DNA of 64,000 nucleotides from the NCBI GenBank assembly GCA_035610365.1, contig CM069435.1, forward strand, positions 62,617,389-62,681,388. The letters run 5' to 3'. The position numbers and the translations under genes were made by a program. The number at the start of each line of letters is the position of its first letter. Position 1 is the stretch's first letter. The notes under the pieces were generated by a model. The model did no database searches. It saw only the letters and a list, made by a program, of their open reading frames with translations, and was not told the DNA's origin. Origin of the DNA: Aquatica leii (Eukaryota; Arthropoda; Insecta; Coleoptera; Lampyridae). Positions 1-11,311 of the stretch are shown piece by piece.

Positions 1-250
1 GCTCCTAAGCGAAGAATAACAAAAAAATTGTCATTTATGCCATACGGCAACAATTACATTTGATTATTTCTAAAACGTAAAGAAATAGTTTAATTTATTC
101 TTTGTTGATCATAAAAAAAATCTGAGTAGTTTTATGCTTCTTATTAAACAAAGAATTAAACTAAATTTAGTCAAGAATTAACCAAAAAAGAGGATAAAGC
201 AAGTAGTCGTGTTACAGCTTCAGGTAGGAGAGGCAAAAACTCACACTTGG

Positions 251-300
251 TAACGTTTCGTTGCGCTATTGTGCGCACTTTTTCATAGCCACTATTTATT
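251..300 (-). other. hammerhead-like hairpin in the PLE-1 left terminal repeat
   Basis: On the minus strand a hairpin (GTGCGC, loop, GCGCAAC with one bulge; 260-278) is followed by GAAACGTTA at 259-251. The arrangement stem II, GAAA, short palindromic stem III (ACGT) matches the 3' half of hammerhead ribozymes reported in Penelope-like elements. The CTGATGA half of the core is not intact; CTATGAAAA stands in its place. This is a fossil or derived form, not a predicted active ribozyme. Confidence 0.4.
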
Positions 301-829
301 GAAAGAACAAAAGAAACACATTAGATTTAATATGGCAGATTATAGGTACAGATTAAAATATATTGTAACGTGTAACTACAGTTAATTTATTAGGTGTACA
401 TTTACATAAAAGACGGGCCCAGGATAAGCTGTCCGATAAACCAGTCACAAAATTAAACCTAATCAATAAACAAACAATGACATTAACAGTTAGTGTAGAG
501 ATAAAAATATAATAAATTACAAACAGAAAACATCTACACAGACAAACATCATCTAACTAAGCTTATCACAAAAATTGTTTCCTATTATAACCGTCATCAA
601 ATATGCATTAGTTTAATCTAGTGAATTTCAGTCACATTTTAAAAATTAAATTTTGATAAATGCTGTTTAAATTATTAGTATCGGTATTCAAGTATTGTTT
701 AGTGATAAAAATCATTTTAGCTATCAAGCGTTTATTAAAAGATTGGTCGACGTCTAAGATTGCGAGGTTAGAAAAAATTAAAATCCAAAACAAAAAAAAT
801 TGTTTGAGTTCTATTATATGATGATGGAC

Positions 830-2160
830 ACGTTGATATTAACATTTATAAAAAGCTCATCACATACACCAGCATACCATTCAAATTTTAAAGTCTCGTA
901 ACTCATTGTATCTTGTATTGGTGCTCCTACATACCAAACGCCTAAGTTTATTTCTAACTTTTTACAAAATACTGCTTATCTTTAATTACATCAACTCTTT
1001 CGAATTAGTAAAAAAAATTAAAAACGTTACAGTACTATCTCGCTACAAAATAGTGTCATTTGATGTTACTTTATTATTCAGAAACATTACGAAAGAGCTT
1101 ACGTTACAATTAATCATTAAATATTGGACCAACTTAAAAAGCCGCACTACTCTTGAAGTACTTCTATTGACAGAAATACTTTCTTTCTTATTTGATTCAA
1201 GTTACTTCACATATAATTATAATATATACATACAAAAGTTTGGTACAGCTATGGGTAATCCGGCGTCTGCCATTTTAGCTAATCTCGTAATGCATGATTT
1301 ATTAAACTATATACGTGATAAACTTTCATTTGGTCCTGGGTTTTTGTTGTGCTACGTTGATGGCATTGTTACTTGCATCCCAGAATATAAAATTTTAAAT
1401 ACTGCTAATATTTGTAATAGCTATAATCCACATCTAAGATTTACCGTTGAAATAAAAGAAAATACTCACTACCATTCTTAGACGTTAAGTTAATTAGAAA
1501 CAACTATATGGATAAGATCTTGACAGATTGGTGCACCAAACTCATTGCTTTTAATAGAACTATCAACTATCTATCTAGTGATCCACACCACCAAAAAATT
1601 AATATAATTAATTCTATGAAAATTAGTATTATGAACTTGAAAAGTCTACAATTTCAAGAAAAAAACTTAACGACCCTAAAAAACATACTACCCTAGCACA
1701 ATTATACAAAAAACTATTATCTAAAACTAATAATTCACCAATACCACTAAGCCCGTCTAACCTTACTACTAACTTTACACACAAAAAAATCATTAATATA
1801 CCTGTGTTAACTCAAGTACTAATACATATTCTTATATAAATAAAATAATAAAACTAGTAATCTTGAAATACACAATGTTGTATACAAAATCGATTGCAAG
1901 AATTGTAACAAATGCTATTTAAGACGGACAAAACAAAATCAAAACATTATCTGAAAATTCACTTGTACAACTGTAGAAACAAATAACCAGACTCAGTGAT
2001 TGCGGTACATCACATTAACACAGGTCACAATTTAGATTTTTCTAACCCCACAATCTTAGACGTGGAACAATCTTTTAATAAACGCTTGATAGTCCAAATG
2101 ATTTCCATCACTAAGCACAACAATACCTTTACCAAAATTTAATTTCTAAAATGTGATTGA
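830..2160 (+). pseudogene. PLE-1 reverse transcriptase plus GIY-YIG endonuclease, broken
   Basis: In order, over several frames: IVSCIGAPTYQ at about 908-940 (conserved PLE LRPIVS region), SFDVTLLFRNI (palm motif A, D kept) near 1060, AMGNPASAILANL near 1250 (motif B), CYVDGI near 1350 (motif C) and LRFTVEIKEN near 1435. The connection region follows at 1500-1640, then NVVYKIDCKNCNKCY near 1875 (GIY-YIG start with its cysteine pair), and HHINTGHNLDFSNP and FNKRLIVQM between 2008 and 2105. The catalytic YVDD reads YVDG, and the usual endonuclease glutamate appears as Q. The longest open stretch is 906-1481, and even that needs a frame change near 975 to keep the homology. Nothing functional is expected. 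Confidence 0.8.
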
Positions 2161-2290
2161 GATTCATTGGATTACACCAATGCATAATTGATAACTGTGA
2201 TAAGAGAAAACATTTTTAACCTCTCCTACCTGAAAGTGTAATACAACTACTTAACAATTATTAGTTAGAGAAAAAAGTTACTAAGAATAA

Positions 2291-4480
2291 AGCAACTTTA
2301 CCACTAAAGGATCATGTAATAAATATATTGCTACTACCAAATTAAACATTAATAAAACTACAGTTTTAGTTATTAATCCTACATTTGATAAAACAATAAC
2401 TTTTTGTTCTAATTTTTATTTTTATTATGCGCAATTTACTTTTTTAAAACATTTTTCTGATCTTGAACCAACTATAATGCAAACTGTCAGAAGAAAATAA
2501 AATGTAAGGACATAACAAAGTTTCTCTTCAAAACATAATTTTTTACACTTCTATTTACATTATAAAAAAATAGTAAAACAGTATCCAATTTTGTCTGTGT
2601 GTATCAAATATTTATTAGATAAAAATAAAATGACTCGCTTGCTCGTATTTTTTTATCAAATTTTTGGTTTCTAAATATCCTAAAATCTAAATCGGTGAAA
2701 ATGGTACTATCGCGTTTAAAATAAATAATTCTTTTTCTAATTAAGCCGATATGTGCAATTTTCTTCCTGCAAGCGCCAAGACCGTTTAGAACTGTCAAAG
2801 GCACGGCTACCACGCGTTCTAGCAAAAGTACAAAATTACTAATTACAAAATTTTTGAAATTATTTTTTAATTGCAACTAAAAACAACTATTATTTAATAC
2901 TTTTAATTTTAGATAAATGCATTAATTTGTACTACTGATCTTTCGTTCAGTAATGCACGAATAATTTAAAAGAACTTTACAACAATCGGTATAAAAAATT
3001 ATGAAAAACAAATAAAAGGCATTTGTGTAAAATGTTAATAATTACTTTTAAAATTAAATATAATCAAATTTACGTTTGTATTAATAAAATATATAAAATA
3101 ACTATAAAGAATTAAAACAGAAACAATTAAAAAAATTTATAATCTATTTGAAAATAACAACGTTATGTTTGGTTAGAATGTGTGATTGCAGCAAACAAAA
3201 AAAAATTAAACAATTAAATGAACAATCACAAAAGTCTTATTATAAAAGTAGTCAAAAAATTAATAAACTTGATCACTATAGGAATAAAGTGTTCTTGCTT
3301 TTGTATGATAGAAGTAATAATTGAAAATTGAAACACTAAAATTACTAATGTTGCTTAATGTTAATAATAAGAGGTTACAGTATCTTCATAAAAATGTGTA
3401 ACATAAAACTAAATAGTAATGGTACAATAGCTTTTTCTATAATATTGAAAAACTGTAATTGGTTATTGCTGTATGATAATTTATTTTCTTAAATTTCTTG
3501 CCTATGTTAAACGTAATAGAAAAGTAACAAAAACGTTAAAGATCAAGTAACACCATTAAAACAGTTCATACCTTAAACCTTAAATTAAAACAATAATTAA
3601 TCAAATGTTTCATCCAAGTCGTGCTCAGTAAATAAAATCTGCCAGAAAGCTTTAAAAAACAATTTGATATTATAATATCTTTTAGCAAAAATTGTTTGAC
3701 GTTTTCAGTTGCTGTTATTTTCAAAGATTCAATTTAAACTTAGAAAAGAACAAAAACTTTAAAGCAAAAGAATGTTTGCGAGAAGTAACCACACCTAAAT
3801 AAAAGCACTCCACAAGTCTAACAAATAAAAGTAGTAAGAAGCCTTATATTCTAGAAACCGTTAAACTGGTCCTTTCTTAAACCAATACTAAACTTTACGT
3901 GTTGTGATCGTCGAGTTCAAACAGCCTACAGTTCCTGTTGTTGCTATGGCAACTCCAAGGGAGTTAGCGCCTTAATAAAGCTCCTGCAAGGGGCCGAGCT
4001 TACAATACAATGACTATAATGTCAACTTCAAGTCGGTTGTTGCGGTAAATATTAGATAAATATTTATATGTATTTCTACTTTAGTAAGGTTGCGGTTATA
4101 AGCTATTTCGTTTTAGTGCTAAACTGTAAAGCTTGTTGATACACGCTAGACGACGAACTATGCGGAACAGTATTCTTGCAGCTAAAGTAGAACATTGTTC
4201 GTCAAATTGTCAGCAATTAAAATTAATTACAGTTTAGATGTTTATTCTCTAAAAATGTATTTACTTTAATCTCGAAACTGGTTTATTTTATTTAACAAAG
4301 CGCAATTAAATCGTATTACTAATACAAGCAATCACATCTATAGAAAAAAAAATTAACAAAAACAATGCAAAAGCTATACTGACTAATTTTATATAAAACC
4401 CCCCTTTAGAAATTTTCTTTGTTTTTCTCAGGAACATATGTAAATTAGCTACATATTGCATTCCGACCCGGACGTTTTCG
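2291..4480. other. A+T-rich stretch without recognisable genes
   Basis: No frame here resembles a known family. The 90-codon minus-strand frame at 2604-2876 is unlike any family I know, and its length is unremarkable for this composition. A locally G+C-richer patch at 3895-4040 holds a short perfect hairpin, AAGCTC/GAGCTT with a 12-base loop (3978-4001), of unknown meaning. Confidence 0.5.
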
Positions 4481-4493
4481 CAAATCCCTGAAT

Positions 4494-4750
4494 TAGATGT
4501 ACTAACCTGCGACGCTATCTATCCTTTGCAGAAACCGTTACGTCGCCACCGAGCTCGACTTTTAAATCGATACCGAGTTTTAAATAAATTACATTTTAAA
4601 AATTTAAATTACAAATTAATAAAAAGACGAGTTTACGTACTTTGTACCTTTACTGTTCCGTGTAATTCCTTTCTGCAAATACAAATATTGACTAAGATTA
4701 CTCTAGAGTCCGTCTTTGCGGCGCAGATATTTGAGTACACACCACTCTAA
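4494..4750 (+). other. possible 3' splice site and terminal exon
   Basis: A textbook branch-point sequence, TACTAAC (4499-4505 within GTACTAACC), is followed after about 20 bases by a pyrimidine-rich run ending TTTGCAG at 4531. Downstream the frame starting KPLRRHRARLLNRYR stays open for 73 codons to a stop at 4748-4750. The first fifteen residues are rich in arginine and the DNA there is G+C-richer than its surroundings. I do not recognise the protein and see no partner exon, so this could be chance or a decayed exon. Confidence 0.25.
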
Positions 4751-6041
4751 ATGTTTATATTGTTAGTATTTACATTCAGATGATCAGATCGCTGTTTTGA
4801 ACGTTAAAATTGTAGGTACATGTTTGTCGTTTCTAAGCGGCTTTGGTTTACATTCAATGGAATTTATAGGTGTGTGTACATTTACGCTAAGTCTAACATA
4901 TATTTGACGTATAAACATATTTTTTTAAATTTAAATGTATGTAGTTTTTATAAAATGAAATAATCTAAACAATTAAATTTTTAAAAATATGGATAATACG
5001 TTACAATATTGTTTTTTAATGATATAAAGACAATTAATTCTGCATTCGTTTTTTTTAATAACTTAAAATTTCTAATAAAAATTTAACATATACTTTACGC
5101 TTCGCTTAAAAATTCAAAATGAAAAACCTACGTATGGAAAAAAATATGTTAGTAAATCCGAAGTTAGTCGAGCGTTAAATTGCTTTTATTATTAATTAAT
5201 AATATACATTTTTAGCAACAGGTAAAAGCAATTAAAGCATTTTTAAAAACAAACCGAATATAATTTTTACATTATGTTAGTTACTGCTATAAATAATTGC
5301 CTACTTTAATAAACCTTAAATAAATCGAATAACTCAATTTCAAACTAAAAATGAATTGGTAAACTTATACACCAAAATAAATACAAGATAAACTCTATTA
5401 AGTAGGGTTCCCAAACATTTCGTATTTACAAAACGGTTACTGTATTTTACTACCAAGTCTTGTCCTATTTGTTCTGTTTTTGTCTTGTTCTTTCATAATT
5501 ATTTACTCGCTGTGTAATTAAGCGACTTGCATAAACAAAGCGTGGTAACTTAATAAAAGTCACGTAGTCTAATAAAAACAACACCAAACGGTACACGTAC
5601 CCGCTTTGATAGCTAAGTTTTTATATTTATTGACATTGTTCACTAACGCAGTGATTCAATTGAATACTTGTATTATCTTTAGCTGTTTAAATTAATTTAA
5701 ATTTAAAAAAAGTCTAATTCAACTATTTCTCAGGTTAAATCATTTTCATATAATTTTTTCTTATTAGAAAATAATTTTGTTGTATTCTGAATTTATGTAA
5801 ACACGCAAATTATTGATAATTAATTTTCAGTTTTTATTGCTGGGCAGACAATTTAATAAAACACAAATTTATATTTTTGTACTTGTAGAACCTGCATTGT
5901 TTAGTTAAACTAAACACTGCCTCTACTCAAGTTATTTTACAAAAGCAATAATGGCATCCGAAAAGTGTGTACTAAGTGTTGGTTTTTCTGATTCGAATAT
6001 TGACGAAACGTTGTTGTTGTTAGGGAGTTATATGTAGGTTT
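4751..6041. other. A+T-rich stretch without recognisable genes
   Basis: Only short frames and A/T runs are seen, including palindromic AATTTAAATT-type strings near 4930 and 5695. No family resemblance was found. Confidence 0.5.
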
Positions 6042-6221
6042 GTAACAGCACAGTATAATGCTTTTAGAACCAGTAGGATTACTCTCAGGAAAATATTTCT
6101 GTAAAATTTTACGGACCATGATCGACTCGTGGTAACAGCACAGTATAATGCTTTTAGAACCAGTAGGATCACTCTCAGGAAAATATTTCTGTAAAATTTT
6201 ACGGACCATGATCGACTCGTG
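6042..6221 (-). repeat. 90-bp tandem duplication inside a minus-strand open frame
   Basis: Two adjacent 90-bp copies (6042-6131 and 6132-6221) differ at one base (T/C in GGATTACTC versus GGATCACTC). On the minus strand they lie in a 90-codon frame (6209-5937) that repeats a 30-residue unit; the repeats contain KILQKYFPES and PTGSKSIILCCYHESI, with one D/N difference. The period is a multiple of three, so the duplication kept the frame. The segment DPTGSKSII resembles EPTGSENII encoded on the plus strand at 7600-7630, just before the Gypsy LTR, so it may derive from a transposon. I do not recognise the protein. Confidence 0.85.
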
Positions 6222-7618
6222 GTAACTAGCGGAGTAGCTTGTTTTAAGTATTTGTTATTGTTTACTTTGATTTTATAATCTTTTTTGGTATAATTTTATT
6301 AAAGGTTTTGTGTAATGTAATATTTATCATTTGTTTGCCAAAATAATAATAGTAATAATTCAAATTTTAGTTTTTTCCTATACCAGCCGTTGCAATAAGG
6401 TAAATTTTTGAAAAGTAAATTCATAACTGTATATACATTGGTTGAATTATACACATACAGATTTGATGACAAAAGATGGTAACTATTATTACAACCAAAT
6501 CAAAATGTGCAGCAGTAATTTTGAAACAAAATACTGATCCATTATTTATTATTTGAATCAATGCGGTTAGAAGTTAGGCCACCACAGGAAGACTGTCGTA
6601 AGTTCTAAATCAACACAATTAATTATGATATATAAGTTCTTTTTAAAAACCAATTGTGCATATAAAACGTTTTTCTTCAGTTTCCAAATCTATGGAACAA
6701 AAAAATCAAAAAATGGACACATCAAGTTCTACAATTGAAGGTGAAACTGATGTACGTACATTACTTGTCAATAAATGTTTCTTTTTTATTAATCATATGT
6801 GTCATTGTAGATTTTATAATACAAGTACTACCTGGTTGTAATTTTCATTGTTTAGATTTGGCAACGACTTCAGTTAAATTCTCGAAAGGTAGATTAATAC
6901 ATAGAAACCTCAGCATTGACTGCAAATACTCAAGGAAAATTAAAAGTGCGGAGAAAGTTGGATGTCTTTCAAAAAATTGAGTGTAAAGAAAAAATCGTTG
7001 TATCAAAAATAATTTATCAGCAATTCTGCAATTATTGCAATGAAACAACATAAGACAACTGCTACCTATGCTGCCACCTTTATAAAATCGCAATTACGGC
7101 TAGCAAAAACTACTCTGAAAGGTGCTAGATACTCTAATAAGTTTTTACTGTTTGCATTAGAAGTTCCGTTTATTTTGATTTCAATATACAATTTTGTTAA
7201 TAGTAGATAATGTTACACGTTAATTATTTTTGTTATGTAAGTTTAATAATATAATAAAAAGTCTGTTTTTGTTTTAAATTCTTAATATAGTAACACTGTG
7301 TCATCCAAAACAGCATAATCTTATAAAGAGGATACACGTTGGCGAATTATTTTTTAGGTATGTAATTTTTCACTTTCTATGTAATAAATAGTTACTATTA
7401 CTGAATTTTAAATTTAAAAAAATGCGTTTGTTTTAAAAGTATTAATTAATTTCTGTTGTTATTAGATAGATAGCATAAAACTGATTTAAAAAAGTAATAT
7501 AATTTGAATTTAACGTTAAAAAAAATTCTCCTACTCAAATCAATTCGTGGCAACTAGCACAAAAAAAATATTTAGAACAAACATCAAAGGAACCGACAAA
7601 GAGTGAACCTACTGGATC
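6222..7618. other. A+T-rich stretch with short unrecognised frames
   Basis: Small overlapping frames on both strands at 6656-7093 resemble nothing I know. The segment 7535-7618 shares short strings with the 6.1-kb duplication (TCGTGGYAACTAGC, and GAGTGAACCTACTGG against the complement of the duplication), which suggests scattered pieces of one element. Confidence 0.4.
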
Positions 7619-7765
7619 TGAAAACATTATAGTGGGGTAATAGATAAGTTGAAAGCAGTGATGTACTAAAAAGTTAAGAAGGATAAGATAATAAAAGTAT
7701 AAAGTAAAACACGTGTTATATAAATCAAGTCCTAGACAAATTCCTAACAATAACGAACTATTGCA
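7619..7765 (+). repeat. Gypsy-A 5' LTR (147 bp)
   Basis: The LTR runs from TGAAAACATTATAG to CTATTGCA, giving the canonical TG...CA ends, and is followed at once by TGGTGCTGC, the position of a tRNA primer-binding site. A TATA-like TATATAA lies near 7717-7723, so the LTR could hold the promoter. It aligns over its whole length, by eye at roughly 80%, with the inverted LTR at 9276-9427. That comparison defines both boundaries. Confidence 0.7.
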
Positions 7766-9275
7766 TGGTGCTGCAAATAGATTAAAAAAATTAAAATGAG
7801 TGCAAATTAAATAAATCAATAAAGTTTCAAACGGAAGCTGTTAGAGAATTGTCGTCTTTGTGTAAGAAAATTTAAGAATTATTTAAATGCTACTGAAATC
7901 GACAAACAATCGCAAGAATTACAAAGCGTCCAACTGTTACATTTAATTGACGAGGAGACCTATAAAATATAGACGACATTTAGTTTTACACAAGAAGAAG
8001 AATGCCAATTGGAACCACTCATAAAAAAATTTACAGTACGCTTTATGTCTCAGGAGATTTTATCTTATGAGCATTTCAAATTTCTCACAATTAGACAATG
8101 TAGTTTAAGTACACAGCAATTAGTGACAGTATTAAAAGATCAAGAAGTACAAGTTTGGAAATTTAACAAAGAATTTAATTAAAACAGCCTTAATATGTGC
8201 AGTTTTAGAGAAAAGTTGTTAGAAACTAAAGTCAGATTATACAAGAAGCAAAAGCAGGGACGTCGACAGAAGAAATATGTACAATCCAAAATCGAACAGA
8301 CCGTAAATCACATGTTTCAGGTAATTGTTCATCAACGCCAACGATGCGCAGCACAGTCGTTCCACAGACCGTAGAAATTACAAAACAAGTTACAGACAAC
8401 CACAACGTTACAAAAAATCAGTCAAAATAGAGAGACCTGCTACCAATGCGGTGAGTTGAGAACGCATGATATCTGTCAGAAGCATATGTCGCAAATGTCA
8501 AAAACAAAATCATTTGCTACAGCATGTAGGAATAGGAATATAAATAATGTAGATGTAAACATGGAACAAATATACTTAGGTTCCATAAATAGCTGTTTGA
8601 AGAAAGATAATAACTTGCGGTTTACAATAATTACCATTAACGATAAGTCATTAAAACTTTGCATTCATAGGACTCACAGTAAATATACTTTTAATTAATT
8701 ATTTTAACATGTTACAATTAGGCAATGAAGTTCTAAGACCAGTACGTATTCAATTAAGTTCAAACACAAAAGATTACAGGTTTTTGGTACATATATACTC
8801 AAATATGAAAAAAAATAATCACATACAGATCTTGGAATTTTATATAGTTAGTACTCACTCAGGCATTATTAGGGTTACCTGGTTGTATAAAATTAAATGT
8901 AGTTAAGAAAATAGATTTAGTTACAGATAGTAAAAATGAGGCTCAAAATGAGTACAAGAAAGTTATTAATAAAAATTTAGGTTTGTTTATAAGAATAGGT
9001 TGCTTTGACAAACCGTACCAAATTAAATTAAATAAAAATGCAAGACCCAAAGTGTTCCCAATCAAGAATGTGCAATTTGCATTAATAGAAAAAAAAATAC
9101 TTTAGTGAGTCTTGAAAATAAAAGAATTATAAAGAATATTGAAAACCCTTCAGAGTGGCTAAATTCGTTGGTTATTGTGAAAAAACCCTCAGATCAGTTG
9201 CGCATATGTTTAGATACTAAGGAACTAAATAAAAACATAAAAATCAAAATTTGTCAGTTGGCTGCTCACTACAAC
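7766..9275 (+). pseudogene. Gypsy-A gag to reverse transcriptase start, broken and truncated
   Basis: A Ty3/Gypsy retrotransposon remnant downstream of its LTR. Gag-like coding sequence at 7985-8250 includes FTQEEECQLEPLIKKFTV and later REKLLETKVRL in separate frames. A nucleocapsid zinc-knuckle region follows at 8438-8560, with CYQCGELRTHDICQK and then FATACRNRNINNVD, where the second knuckle has lost its cysteines. An aspartic protease is not clear. The reverse transcriptase start is at 8900-9275, with SEWLNSLVIVKKPSDQLRI and then CLDTKELNKNIK. The palm motifs are absent, because an inverted Gypsy copy begins exactly at 9276. Many stops and frame shifts are present. Confidence 0.75.
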
Positions 9276-9427
9276 TGTAATAGCTCGTTATTGTTGAAAA
9301 TTGATCTCGGACTTAATTTATATATAACACGTGCTTTACTGTATACTTTTATAATGTTATCCATCTTAACTTTTTGGTACACTGCTTCCAACCTAACTAT
9401 TGCCAACCAACATATAACTCCCAAGCA
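9276..9427 (-). repeat. Gypsy-B 3' LTR (152 bp)
   Basis: On the minus strand the LTR starts TGCTTGGGAGTTATATG directly after a purine tract (GAAGAAGGGAGA, 9428-9439) and ends GAGCTATTACA at 9276. This gives TG...CA ends and a proper polypurine tract. It carries the same TATATAA box as the 7.6-kb LTR. The flanking ACAAC (9271-9275) could be half of a target-site duplication; the other half was not found because the far end of the element is missing. Confidence 0.75.
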
Positions 9428-9581
9428 TCTCCCTTCTTCAAAGGTTAATCTTTGAGGTTTTCTTACTGTTTTACCTATCCCAGTTTTTTGTAAGTCTTGT
9501 TCTACCTTAAGCATTTCTACAACTCTCTCTTTCTATTATTATCAACATTGCTTAACCTAACTTTTTTGCTTACATTTCTAT

Positions 9582-9977
9582 CTACTCCTGTCTCACAACG
9601 TTGTTTCTTTTATTTCTTATAAATCTTTTATTTTTAACCAATACAAAACTATTATTTAACTTTATTTTATATCTACGAATACCTAATTTTTGTAAAACAA
9701 TATCTGGTTGCCACCGTTCCTGTGGTCTAACTTGTACATATAAATTTAATCCTGCTCTTAAAGGTTTCAACTCTTTTACATTTATGTTGTAATATTTTTC
9801 CTGTTTTTCCTTACTTCTATACAAGTGACTATTGTACATACTGGTTTTGATAAGTTTTGTGCTATAATTATTCATGAAAATTGGTATGTTTGACCTAGTT
9901 TTCATTGACATAAGTAACTGATTTGGTGAGTATGGACCCACAGGAGTATTCCTGTACTGGGGTAATACCATGTGCAC
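9582..9977 (-). pseudogene. Gypsy-B integrase C-terminal region
   Basis: A 131-codon open frame. It starts inside the end of the catalytic core with LPQYRNTPVGPYSPNQLLM (the conserved Gypsy YRNTP...SP.QLLM block, residues about 5-23). A basic, lysine-rich stretch and the chromatin-side domain follow, with GLNLYVQVRPQERWQP (about 77-92). It ends near KNKRFIRNKRN, matching the arginine-rich tail of the family. The initiator methionine is not a real start; the homologous frame continues upstream with shifts. It acts in no present-day protein, because the catalytic core is split. Confidence 0.75.
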
Positions 9978-10009
9978 ATCTCTACTGTCAAAAATAGTTT
10001 TTTGTCATA

Positions 10010-10140
10010 ATTTTTGTATGTTCTGTATATGTCTAGTCATACTATTGGATTGCGCATACGTTGGAGACGATACTGTATGTTTAAAATCTCATTCTAATGA
10101 AAATGATTTGAACTCGTGTGACGTAACTTGGGTCTCCGGT
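10010..10140 (-). pseudogene. Gypsy-B integrase core end
   Basis: The minus-strand frame contains VTSHEFKSFSLE, then after a stop DFKHTVSSPTYAQSNSMTR. This corresponds to the segment leading to the last catalytic acid of the D,D(35)E core (family form PYYAQSNG.AE). At the position of the catalytic E this copy shows a different residue (SNSMTR), and there are in-frame stops. Integrase activity is lost. Confidence 0.65.
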
Positions 10141-10199
10141 TTAACAAATGGGTGTTTCAGACTAAAAACAAATTTCTACTTTACTCCTTGATAAAATTT

Positions 10200-10735
10200 A
10201 AATAAAAATTCACATTACACTAAAATGTGTATCGGAATGTGTAATTTACTTTACAAACTATGTGCATATTTCTGAATTGGATAACACTTTCATCATTAGC
10301 CGACAATACAAAATAAGTATAGCCTACGGTATTATTTTGAAGTCAGTCTTCTTTATTTAGAATAAAATAATGTTGGTTGTCTAACTTGGAATGTTTTAGC
10401 CGTCAGGGTAACTTTTAGCTAAAAATTTTCTAAAGAGATTTTGGTATCAATATGATAACTGTAAAAAATACTCTCAACATATTTTCATAACTAAAGTGAG
10501 ATAATTTGTCCGATAGATCAAAATGTGCAAAAATGTTTTTATTTTTATAGTTATGTGAGCATAACGTAGCTGAATAGTCTGTCACAAAATAATTTATTTA
10601 ACATTAATTTACCTAAATTACTTATTTTTTAATCTACAGAGTCATTTATAAATCCCTTAGGTATAAACAAAAGTCGAGAAAAATGATCATGTGTTTTTGA
10701 AGCACAGTTTTATCTAAGGAAAAAGTGCAAAAATT
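10200..10735. other. non-coding block interrupting the Gypsy-B integrase core
   Basis: The integrase homology stops near 10745 and resumes near 10140. The DNA between lacks any Gypsy-like frame and has no family I can name. It may be a small inserted element or a heavily eroded core. No clear terminal repeats or target-site duplication were found. Confidence 0.35.
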
Positions 10736-10769
10736 GCATTGTCTACGTTCGGAGGCCCCTTAAACCACG

Positions 10770-11290
10770 GTATTCTAGATATTTTGTGCGGAATTAAAGG
10801 TAAACATAAATGACAATTATTAACCAACTGCTCTATTTCATTGTTCATTGTAGGTCAAAACAAACAGTCTTTTGCTAAACTCTTACAGTTATTAATCCCT
10901 AAGTGACTACAATGTATTCTACTCAACATTTCTTTTCTCAAAGACTGCGGTATTACTATGGCATTACCTTTGAATATTATGTTATAATGAACTGTCAATT
11001 TCCTTTAGCATTTAGCAAAAACTTTAAATATATTAGATTGATTTTTGTTATTTTTGTTTCAACCATAGAGGATTACTTTCTTTAATTGAACTAATTGGAT
11101 CAATATCTATTTTTTCTTTAATTTTTCGGAATTTCTGCTCAGTTACATTAATGCTAGACATTACTAAACAATTTTGTGCCTTTAATTTTTCATCGAACTC
11201 TTTAACTGTTCTATCCTGAATACTAGCTCTCAACAAAGCATGGGATATTATTTGTGGTTTTCCCGGTTTATATATAACTATTATGTCATA
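10770..11290 (-). pseudogene. Gypsy-B integrase zinc-binding domain and upstream linker
   Basis: The linker at 11236-11048 is open for 62 codons and includes LLRASIQDRTVKEFDE-type sequence typical of the stretch after RNase H. Next comes IHCSHLGINN (10914-10885), DCLFWPTMNNEIEQLV and CHLCL (10820-10800). These are the two histidines and two cysteines of the HHCC integrase domain in the usual order. IPWFKGPP follows just before the homology breaks. Confidence 0.7.
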
Positions 11291-11311
11291 TTTTTAACTT
11301 TGTAAAAACAT

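Larger units (their letters stand above)
120..2290 (+). mobile_element. PLE-1, decayed Penelope-like retroelement with inverted terminal repeats
   Basis: A degenerate Penelope-like element. The centre encodes reverse transcriptase and GIY-YIG endonuclease remnants on the plus strand. The ends carry related sequence in opposite orientation: read on the minus strand, about 165-250 has CCTCTCCTACCTGAA followed by TGTAACACGACTACTT, and plus-strand 2220-2258 has nearly the same stretch. Inverted LTR-like repeats are known for this class. The outer limits are uncertain because the repeats have diverged. It is older than PLE-3, since its frames carry several shifts and stops. It resembles the PLE-5 tail at 40.6 kb more than PLE-3. 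Confidence 0.75.

Noticed and set aside
7535..7819. 94-codon minus-strand frame
   Set aside because: Lies antisense to the Gypsy-A LTR and leader; no similarity of its own.
9601..9792. 63-codon plus-strand frame
   Set aside because: Antisense to the well-supported Gypsy-B integrase C-terminus.
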